From a virus: a stretch of 25,657 nt of DNA. The stretch covers positions 1 to 25,657 of IMG/VR virus record IMGVR_UViG_3300037196_000263; one strand, given 5' to 3'. A program made the position numbers and the translations under genes. Below the pieces are notes generated by a model, which was given only the letters and a program-made list of their open reading frames with translations, was not told the origin of the DNA and did not search any database. Of this stretch, positions 20,887 to 25,657 are shown piece by piece (the first letter of the stretch is position 1; every line of letters begins with the position of its first letter).

Positions 20887-22563
20887 TGCTTCAAAATCAG
20901 AATCAAGAATCCAGGAGTGAGCCTTGTCTGACTTTGACCGCACTACTCTTCCTGTTGCCTGAACCATAGCTAGGAGAGTGTTGTAGGTATACCAATCGGC
21001 ATCTCTCTTCATTCTAGCGGTAACATATTCATTCATATAGGCGTAAGGTGTCTTCACGATAATACAAAACCTCCCTAAATCTTCACTAAGATCAAGCCCT
21101 TCCGTAGAAGATGGAGAGATCAGCACCGTGTCATCTTCACGCTCAGCATGCTCAAGGACAGCGGCCTCGCGGCTGCCAGTATCGCTCGTATGAGTCACGA
21201 CCCGGTATCCGTGGCGAGTGGAGCGCAGATGGATGATCACCTGTTTGGCAAATTCGTAACTGTTGGTGTGGATGATTCCCTTCTTGCCGGAGTACTTGTC
21301 GAGTAGCTTCTCCACGAAGAGTACCATCTTGGGCATGGTGAGTTCCCGCATCCGCATGCCAGTTTCCTTGTCAACTCGAGCCGCCATGCTACCAATCTTC
21401 TGGAAATACACCGGACGATTCTCGACAGGAAAGTCACTGTCGATTCGAACACAGATTGCGTCAGCCGGGTTGATGCCCAGGTTGCGCATGAAGAAGTTGA
21501 AATCGAGGATGGTCGCGCTCATGATGACCACCATCTCTGCCTTGTCGAACAGAATCTCATCGGCGAACATCGTGGCAGTCAGAGGCTTGATGAGCAACTC
21601 TTCCTTGGTTCCGCTCCTCTTGTTTTCTTCGGTTGTGAAACAAAGCCAGTTCAGCATGTCGTCGGAAGCCATGAACCGATTCAGCCGGCAAATGAACTTG
21701 TCCCAGCTATCGAGCTTCTTGATCAGCTTCATCAGGTCTTCGCGATTCTTACCACCTTCAAGATAGGAGATGTCTGAATCGATGCGAGCCATCTCAATCT
21801 GATTGGTGAGATCAGTCATGTGCTGTTGAGCGGTGGGAATGAAAGTTTCCGACAACCATTTCTTGCACTTGAGATTCTCACCAGGCTTGAACGTCGGGAT
21901 GCGACCCAGGCCCAACTCTTCAGTCTTGTAACGAGAGATGACCGTGTCAGCGAAACCCAGAACCTGAGACTCGGTGTTATGACCTTCGTCAAGGATCAAC
22001 ATCTTGCGATTCTTGAGTTGACCTGCATACTGGGTTTCGTTCAGAAAGAAAGCGAAATTCGTTACACCAATGGGGTTGTCGATGAAACGCTTCTTGGCGA
22101 TCTTGTAGGGGCAGTCCATGCAGCAGGATCGATTATCACCCTCTTTGCTGGCGTTGTTGATGATCGCCGCAGAGTCACAATCAGTATCGTGTGTTGTGCA
22201 CCAGTAATTCGCTTTGCCTTTGAGTTCCAGCAGACCATTGATCTCGAAATCCTTCATGTACTGAGCGGTCAAGGTCTTTTGTGGAGAAAGGATGTAGGCA
22301 CCTGGCTGAGTCAGTGGGTGATCGACTTGGAGAGTCTTAGCCCAGGACGCGGCGGCCATTGCAATGCCAGATTTACCAGAGCCGGTCGGAGCCTCGATGA
22401 TGACGAACTTCTTGTGTTCAGCATAGGCACGAGTGATTTCATCGAGTGCCACATCCTGAGCAGGTCGAATCCCTGGAAACGGAAAGTGATCCCTTATGAC
22501 CGGCGAATTGAGCCAGGCAAGGTTCTTCACTGTAGGATTTAGTTGCACCAGGTCAGTTGCCAT
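20824..22563 (-). CDS. XPD/DinG-like superfamily 2 DNA helicase with Fe-S cysteines
   Basis: All helicase motifs are visible in 579 residues: Walker A APTGSGKS (58-65), motif Ia (SPQKTLTAQY), Walker B LDEGH (191-195, DEGH for DEAH), motif III SAT (349-351), motif V (TEGLDLS) and motif VI QATGRVVRS (535-543). Between motifs Ia and II lie C122, C129, C147, C148 and C151, placed as in the 4Fe-4S domain of XPD and DinG. These helicases move 5' to 3' and act on forks, R-loops or G-quadruplexes. An excellent ribosome site, GGAGGG, precedes the ATG, and the two-part element lies just upstream. The 3' end overlaps the antisense GIY-YIG gene by 63 bases. Confidence 0.9.
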   Translation of the reverse strand: MATDLVQLNPTVKNLAWLNSPVIRDHFPFPGIRPAQDVALDEITRAYAEHKKFVIIEAPTGSGKSGIAMAAASWAKTLQVDHPLTQPGAYILSPQKTLTAQYMKDFEINGLLELKGKANYWCTTHDTDCDSAAIINNASKEGDNRSCCMDCPYKIAKKRFIDNPIGVTNFAFFLNETQYAGQLKNRKMLILDEGHNTESQVLGFADTVISRYKTEELGLGRIPTFKPGENLKCKKWLSETFIPTAQQHMTDLTNQIEMARIDSDISYLEGGKNREDLMKLIKKLDSWDKFICRLNRFMASDDMLNWLCFTTEENKRSGTKEELLIKPLTATMFADEILFDKAEMVVIMSATILDFNFFMRNLGINPADAICVRIDSDFPVENRPVYFQKIGSMAARVDKETGMRMRELTMPKMVLFVEKLLDKYSGKKGIIHTNSYEFAKQVIIHLRSTRHGYRVVTHTSDTGSREAAVLEHAEREDDTVLISPSSTEGLDLSEDLGRFCIIVKTPYAYMNEYVTARMKRDADWYTYNTLLAMVQATGRVVRSKSDKAHSWILDSDFEALFRRGGHMLPNWWTNALIFR

Positions 22564-22580
22564 CTTCCCTCCACGTTCAT

Positions 22581-22608
22581 TCTACTGTACGAGAACTCGG
22601 ATCGGTTA
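22581..22608 (-). promoter_or_regulatory. Conserved two-part upstream element (copy 2)
   Basis: On the minus strand TAACCGATC starts at 22608 and GTAGA at 22585, the same 23-base spacing as at the other copies. The stretch TAACCGATCCGAGTTCTC differs from copy 1 at one base in 18. The second box runs into GTAGAATGA, close to copy 1's GTAGAGAATGA. The element begins one base after the TGA of the upstream gene, and the helicase ribosome site GTGGAGGGAA (also in copy 1) follows. Confidence 0.5.
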
Positions 22609-22639
22609 TCAGATTACTCGAAAACAGTCACTCGTACAG
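22585..22639 (-). repeat. Inverted repeat across the helicase upstream region
   Basis: CTGTACGAG (22585-22593) and CTCGTACAG (22631-22639) are perfect 9-bp inverted copies separated by 37 bases. The loop holds the stop of the preceding gene and the TAACCGATC box. A hairpin of this size could form in a read-through transcript or be a protein site. Confidence 0.4.
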
Positions 22640-23244
22640 GAGAAATCCGAGATCAGATGTTTTTCAATCATCTTGCTATCTGACTCTGCAAACGAGAGGG
22701 TTAGATCATCAGCAAGTTTGTTGAGTTGGAATCGAAAGGCCACCAGGTTCTCGGGACTGGATGCCATAATCTTGATACGCTGGATGTAGTTGTTAGCGAC
22801 AGTCTCTGGGAGAGTTGTAAGACCGATTAGTTCTTGCACCTCAGTCAATCTCGGGAGCGGAAAGTCCACATGATTTATCAGACAGGTGAGCTTGGCCCAA
22901 GAGCGAACCCTGTACGATAGATCCTCCCATCTGGGAGCATCCCGCATAGCAAGATGGTACCTGATGTCTTCCTCCATCTGGTGAATATGGAGGTAGTCCA
23001 GGCAATTCTCTAGAGACTTGGCATCCAAGCTCAGAAATCTAGCTCTCCGGCGTCGCTTCTCTTCCCGGACCTTCTGTAGAGAACAGACCGTAGAGTCTGC
23101 AATCCCCAAGGCACAGTTCACCAGTTGATCGTACTGAACCAGAGCTAGACTTTTCTCGTCGAATTTCTTGCCTTGTTCGAGCAGTGAATCGCGAACCTCG
23201 TAGAAGTTCTGAACTCCAAGGCTTTCAACGGTCACATTGGACAT
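22609..23244 (-). CDS. Unknown protein (211 aa)
   Basis: The ATG at 23244 lacks a strong ribosome site, although the frame is open and the composition coding-like. It is largely helical and charged, with a very basic patch (REEKRRRRARFLSLDAK) around residues 60-77. The middle is rich in tryptophan, tyrosine and histidine (YLHIHQMEEDIRYHLAMR, RWEDLSYRVRSWAK). The basic patch could bind nucleic acid. No family is recognised. The gene lies between the intein-bearing gene and the XPD-like helicase, but the candidate promoter before the helicase suggests separate control. Confidence 0.65.
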   Translation of the reverse strand: MSNVTVESLGVQNFYEVRDSLLEQGKKFDEKSLALVQYDQLVNCALGIADSTVCSLQKVREEKRRRRARFLSLDAKSLENCLDYLHIHQMEEDIRYHLAMRDAPRWEDLSYRVRSWAKLTCLINHVDFPLPRLTEVQELIGLTTLPETVANNYIQRIKIMASSPENLVAFRFQLNKLADDLTLSFAESDSKMIEKHLISDFSCTSDCFRVI

Positions 23245-23266
23245 GGTATCTATTACTTTTCATCAC

Positions 23267-24568
23267 TCAGAAGAGATTGCGGGTTGGCAATCTATTTGGT
23301 CGATTTTTAAGCTCAGGGAACTCCGCCAAAGCCTCGCCATCCACTGCGATGTTGGCCGGATTCGGAGAGTCTTCAACTTTCTCGCGCTGCTTGTTAGTGT
23401 CGCGCTGATTGGTCTGATTCTCCTCGTTTACGACACCACTGTTATGAACAAACACACCAGCAGACAGAGCAAAGTTGTGATACTTTTCCACAGTGATGTC
23501 GTAGACATCAGCAGTACCTATGGAAGTAACGGAGACCACTTTGTGATTGACCACTGCAGCACAAAAGGAGCATTCTGGACTTTTGATTCCGCGCTTCACA
23601 TGCCATCTAAAGTGATTGGCAGAACGGTTTCCAGCTAAGAGTCTAGCAAGTGCTTCTTCCCTATTTGAAGACCAGTAACTGGTTGACTTCTCTGAAATTT
23701 TCTTTCTCCAATCAGGAGAAATTTTCCAATTTGCTACATTTTCTAGAGATTTTTTACGTCCTTCAAGAGAATTCACCCAAGTTCTTAGATTTTCAGCCGA
23801 TTTCCTTCTTCCTTCTGAAGACTTAGCCCAAGTTGACCCAGCTTTAACGAGCGCGTTCTTTTTCCTTCTCTCAGCATCTGGAGTGAGATTAGCCAAGGCT
23901 TTCAATACCAGCTTCCTGTGATCCGGAAGAAGGGGAACTCCTTTCTTCATTTCATTAAGTTTCAGAGCATTACGTCTTCTTGCTGCACGTCCTTTTTCAG
24001 TCAAGGGAATTCCGACTTCTTGGTGAAGTTTCTGATGATCCTCCCAAGTCATGAGTTGGATATTATCAGGTGAATTGTTAAACCTGTTAAAGTCTTTGTG
24101 ATGTCTCACATACCCTTTTGGACAACGAGCCTCAACAAAACGATGAGTAAATATCCAAGAGTCTGTAGACGGCTGATAGGTCCTTTCGTAAGCATTTCCT
24201 TCATCCGCAATTGGAGATCTATCACGATACAAAGGCATCAATGATTCACCTTGAGACAGTTCGTCTGCCCGTTTGTACTGACCGTCCTTCGTAAGAAACG
24301 GATGAGAAGGTGTACACTTGATTGCCTGCCCGTTATCGAGCAGTACTGAGACAACTGGAGAGTTCTTCACAGTCATACGAGCGTTACTTCCAAGACCAGG
24401 TCTTAGAGTTCCGTCTTCCTTCGTAGAATATACCCAAAACGATGGTAATCCTACCAAGTCAGAAATTGGAACTTCTGTCCCATTGAGTAACGAAATCTTT
24501 GTATCACCTGTCAAGCAGGTGTCATATCCGTATGCCTTCTTGAGTAATTTCGAACGGAACCACCTCAT
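23267..24568 (-). CDS. Tiny phage protein interrupted by a large HNH intein (433 aa precursor)
   Basis: The precursor has 17 N-extein residues (MRWFRSKLLKKAYGYDT), a 359-residue intein (C18 to N376) and 57 C-extein residues starting at S377. Splicing would leave a protein of 74 residues, largely polar and proline- and asparagine-rich with no recognised domain. The ATG at 24568 follows AGAGGACAGAC. Inteins usually sit in conserved sites of essential enzymes, so such a small host protein is odd. Either the host is a real small phage protein, the gene is a truncated remnant of a larger host gene, or splicing produces something else. The intein itself is complete by its motifs. Confidence 0.82.
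   Translation of the reverse strand: MRWFRSKLLKKAYGYDTCLTGDTKISLLNGTEVPISDLVGLPSFWVYSTKEDGTLRPGLGSNARMTVKNSPVVSVLLDNGQAIKCTPSHPFLTKDGQYKRADELSQGESLMPLYRDRSPIADEGNAYERTYQPSTDSWIFTHRFVEARCPKGYVRHHKDFNRFNNSPDNIQLMTWEDHQKLHQEVGIPLTEKGRAARRRNALKLNEMKKGVPLLPDHRKLVLKALANLTPDAERRKKNALVKAGSTWAKSSEGRRKSAENLRTWVNSLEGRKKSLENVANWKISPDWRKKISEKSTSYWSSNREEALARLLAGNRSANHFRWHVKRGIKSPECSFCAAVVNHKVVSVTSIGTADVYDITVEKYHNFALSAGVFVHNSGVVNEENQTNQRDTNKQREKVEDSPNPANIAVDGEALAEFPELKNRPNRLPTRNLF
23441..24517 (-). mobile_element. Intein with HNH homing endonuclease domain
   Basis: Splicing block A is CLTGDTKISLLNG at the N-terminus. Block B is CTPSHPFLTKDG, with the TxxH histidine. Block F is GTADVYDITVEKYHNFAL, and block G is GVFVHN followed by serine. 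This is a class 1 layout with Cys1, penultimate His, terminal Asn and +1 Ser. Between B and F is an HNH endonuclease (precursor residues about 138-184: GYVRHHKDFNRFNNSPDNIQ). After it comes a run of basic repeats of about 17 residues (WAKSSEGRRKSAEN, WVNSLEGRKKSLEN, WKISPDWRKKISEK and a weaker fourth), probably NUMOD-like DNA-binding units. Cleavage of an inteinless allele would drive spread. Confidence 0.88.
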
Positions 24569-24604
24569 GTCTGTCCTCTAAGAAGAGTACTGTAGTCTCT
24601 GTAT

Positions 24605-24790
24605 ATGGCCGAAATCATCATACTCGACGACATGGCTCGATACAATGCACACCTTGCCAAGTGTGATCAGTGTTGGTATGCTAGATTTTGCTGGGATATG
24701 TGTGATAAGGGAAGGGAATTACAGGAGAAATCGTTTGCGATAAGAGTTTTGGCGACCCTGATGGGATTTGAACCCACGTTCCCGGCTTGA
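24605..24790 (+). CDS. Possible small Cys-rich protein (61 aa)
   Basis: The frame holds H16, then CDQC (20-23), C29 and C33 before DKGREL, a small zinc-site pattern that resembles short phage proteins with H-x3-C-x2-C and a later C..G spacing. There is no clear ribosome site before the ATG. The last 15 residues are read from the antisense of tRNA-Glu(CTC), so the C-terminus is probably extended by chance or the gene is a remnant. It is the only plus-strand candidate here besides the homing genes. I am unsure it is expressed. Confidence 0.4.
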   Translation: MAEIIILDDMARYNAHLAKCDQCWYARFCWDMCDKGRELQEKSFAIRVLATLMGFEPTFPA

Positions 24791-24826
24791 GAGGCCAGTC
24801 TCCTAGGCCATCTAGAGGACAGGGTC
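24750..24826 (-). tRNA. tRNA-Glu(CTC)
   Basis: Acceptor GACCCTG pairs with CAGGGTC, followed by discriminator G and an encoded CCA. The anticodon stem is CTGGC/GCCGG with loop CTCTCAA, giving CTC, which reads GAG. The T arm is GTGGG/CCCAT with loop TTCAAAT. The D arm (TCTAGATGGCCTAGGA) is typical of Glu tRNAs. Confidence 0.93.
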
Positions 24827-24839
24827 GTATGTGGAAAGT

Positions 24840-24916
24840 TGGTAGCGTGTATGGGATTTGAACCCATGATTCCCTGCGTGAAAGGCAGATGTCCTTGACC
24901 ACTAGACGAACACGCC
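24840..24916 (-). tRNA. tRNA-Glu(TTC)
   Basis: Acceptor GGCGTGT pairs with ACACGCT, with G-U at the first pair, then discriminator A and an encoded CCA. The anticodon stem is TCTGC/GCAGG (outer pair U-G) with loop CTTTCAC, giving TTC, which reads GAA. The T arm is ATGGG/CCCAT with loop TTCAAAT. It follows the CTC isoacceptor after 13 bases and differs from it in the acceptor and anticodon stems. Confidence 0.92.
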
Positions 24917-25003
24917 ACAGTCAAATTCTATCCCGGATGATTGAGTCGTCCAGCGGTGTTTTCCTGGCATGGATAACGCTGAACAGTTCGACCCGGGAAT
25001 TTC

Positions 25004-25079
25004 TGGTGGAGATAACTGGAGTCGAACCAGTGGCCTCCGCAGTGCGAGTGCGGCGCTCTCCCAACTGAGCTATACCCCC
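25004..25079 (-). tRNA. tRNA-Ala(CGC)
   Basis: Acceptor GGGGGTA pairs with TATCTCC, then discriminator A and an encoded CCA. It carries the G3:U70 pair that identifies alanine tRNAs. Anticodon stem CCGCA/TGCGG, loop CTCGCAC, anticodon CGC, which reads GCG. The D arm is GCTCAGTTGGGAGAGC. T arm ACTGG/CCAGT, loop TTCGACT. Confidence 0.94.
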
Positions 25080-25099
25080 GAAAAACTGCTACAAAACTT

Positions 25100-25175
25100 T
25101 GGTGGAGACAGAGGGGTTCGAACCCCCGACCTCTTGCTTGCAAAGCAGGCGCTCTCCCAACTGAGCTATGCCCCC
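25100..25175 (-). tRNA. tRNA-Ala(TGC)
   Basis: Acceptor GGGGGCA pairs with TGTCTCC, including G3:U70, followed by A and CCA. Anticodon loop TTTGCAA gives TGC, which reads GCA and probably other GCN codons. The second pair of the anticodon stem (CCTGC/GCAAG) is a C-A mismatch. The D arm matches the neighbouring Ala tRNAs, so they look like recent duplicates. Confidence 0.92.
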
Positions 25176-25281
25176 ACGATGTCAGACAACAGCGCCTGAC
25201 GGATAAATTCATCAGCATGAGAGGCGTCGAGTCGAGCCAAGCTCTGATCTCGTCCCTCTGGTTCATACTGCCTTGAAGTCT

Positions 25282-25357
25282 TGGTGGAGATGACAGGGTT
25301 CGAACCTGCGACCTCAACGCTGCCAGCGTCGCGCTCTCCCAACTGAGCTACACCCCC
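25282..25357 (-). tRNA. tRNA-Ala(GGC)
   Basis: Acceptor GGGGGTG pairs with CATCTCC, with G3:U70, then A and CCA. Anticodon stem CGACG/CGTTG (outer pair C-G, one G-U inside), loop CTGGCAG, anticodon GGC, which reads GCC and GCU. T arm GCAGG/CCTGT with loop TTCGAAC. Confidence 0.92.
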
Positions 25358-25400
25358 ACTATCACGAAGATACCACTGTGCCGCAAGCCTCTTGTGTACG

Positions 25401-25544
25401 CTATTCAAATCGGCATCCAAATGTTCCTTCATGGTTCTCTCCATACTCAATCTTGGAGCGGGTTTCCAGGTTTCCCTGTTTCATGAACTGGCTCCATCCT
25501 GCAGGAACAGATAACCAGACATGCTTCCTTGCGGAAGCCCGCAT
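25401..25544 (-). CDS. Possible small protein between two tRNAs (47 aa)
   Basis: This frame fits exactly within the spacer between tRNA-Asp and tRNA-Ala(GGC), from ATG at 25544 to TAG. It reads MRASARKHVWLSVPAGWSQF and ends GTFGCRFE. The first ATG lacks a ribosome site, but an internal ATG at 25484 has GGAG seven bases upstream. A competing frame starting at an ATG at 25435 with GGAGAG runs on through tRNA-Ala and is less likely. The coding case is weak; the spacer may hold only processing signals. Confidence 0.25.
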   Translation of the reverse strand: MRASARKHVWLSVPAGWSQFMKQGNLETRSKIEYGENHEGTFGCRFE

Positions 25545-25554
25545 ATCAAAAAGT

Positions 25555-25631
25555 TGGCGGGGCCGACGAGACTTGAACTCGCGACTTCTTGCGTGACAGG
25601 CAAGCACTCTGACCAGCTGAGCTACGACCCC
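25555..25631 (-). tRNA. tRNA-Asp(GTC)
   Basis: Acceptor GGGGTCG pairs with CGGCCCC (one U-G), then discriminator G and an encoded CCA. D arm GCTCAGCTGGTCAGAGT, anticodon stem CTTGC/GCAAG with loop CTGTCAC, anticodon GTC, which reads GAC and GAU. T arm GCGAG/CTCGT with loop TTCAAGT. The G discriminator fits aspartate tRNAs. Confidence 0.93.
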
Positions 25632-25648
25632 GCATTGTAAAACCGGGT

Positions 25649-25657
25649 TGGCGGTAC
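25649..25657 (-). tRNA. Possible 3' end of another tRNA, cut by window end
   Basis: On the minus strand GTACCGCCA ends in an encoded CCA after G, like the neighbouring tRNA ends, and starts 18 bases after tRNA-Asp. Only nine bases are in the window, so identity cannot be told. Confidence 0.3.

Noticed and set aside
21820-22542. Plus-strand open frame (240 codons) across the XPD-like helicase
   Set aside because: Antisense to motif-bearing helicase sequence, with no independent features.
24917-25003. GTTCGACCCG near 24987 as a possible extra tRNA T arm
   Set aside because: The flanks do not pair on either strand and no anticodon arm is found.
1-25657. CRISPR array, integrase or insertion sequence
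   Set aside because: No regularly spaced direct repeats, no recombinase or transposase motif and no terminal inverted repeats were seen.

Overview
The window looks like part of a large, tailed, probably lytic bacteriophage genome. Genes are tightly packed, mostly on the minus strand, and often joined by ATGA or TGATG overlaps. The gene content is viral replication and recombination (RecA/UvsX-like, SbcCD-like, RuvC-like, DnaQ-like exonuclease, DnaB-like helicase, XPD/DinG-like helicase, HU-like protein, a putative SSB, dCMP deaminase). A tRNA cluster with encoded CCA ends and six putative homing-type nuclease modules fit the same picture. I see no integrase, capsid, tail or lysis gene, and the host cannot be named from this sequence.

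Layout from left to right. (1) 60-4976: a tRNA-Pro-like sequence, a small zinc-ribbon protein, a metallophosphoesterase, a stand-alone CheY-like receiver, several unknown genes, an HNH endonuclease, a 55-residue Cys-rich protein and an SbcD/Mre11-like nuclease. (2) 5035-7056: unknown genes, a plus-strand GIY-YIG endonuclease and dCMP deaminase. (3) 7053-11113: one recombination operon, read right to left as DnaQ-like exonuclease, RuvC-like resolvase, RecA/UvsX-like recombinase, half-length SbcC-like ATPase, coiled-coil protein and deaminase. (4) 11144-12529: plus-strand GIY-YIG endonuclease, a membrane protein and an intrinsic terminator. (5) 12558-17124: putative SSB, HU-like protein, unknown gene, HAD phosphatase, endonuclease VII-type HNH protein and a membrane-anchored protein. 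(6) 17170-20114: unknown genes and a DnaB-like helicase. (7) 20113-24568: plus-strand GIY-YIG endonuclease, XPD/DinG-like Fe-S helicase, an unknown gene and a tiny protein interrupted by a large HNH intein. (8) 24605-25657: a possible small Cys-rich gene and six tRNAs: Glu(CTC), Glu(TTC), Ala(CGC), Ala(TGC), Ala(GGC) and Asp(GTC).

Together the genes would unwind, protect and recombine phage DNA and adjust the dNTP pool, while the tRNAs supplement translation. Endonucleases sit at gene junctions, often overlapping neighbours by a few bases.

Most notable are: a two-part element (TAACCGATC, then GTAGA starting exactly 23 nt later) just upstream of three genes, which looks like an undescribed phage promoter or leader signal; a 359-residue intein in a host protein of only about 74 residues; an 11-bp hairpin abutting the replicative helicase start codon; divergent genes whose start codons overlap in one CATG; and a tRNA-Pro-like sequence whose outer acceptor stem cannot pair because that stretch lies inside a neighbouring gene.
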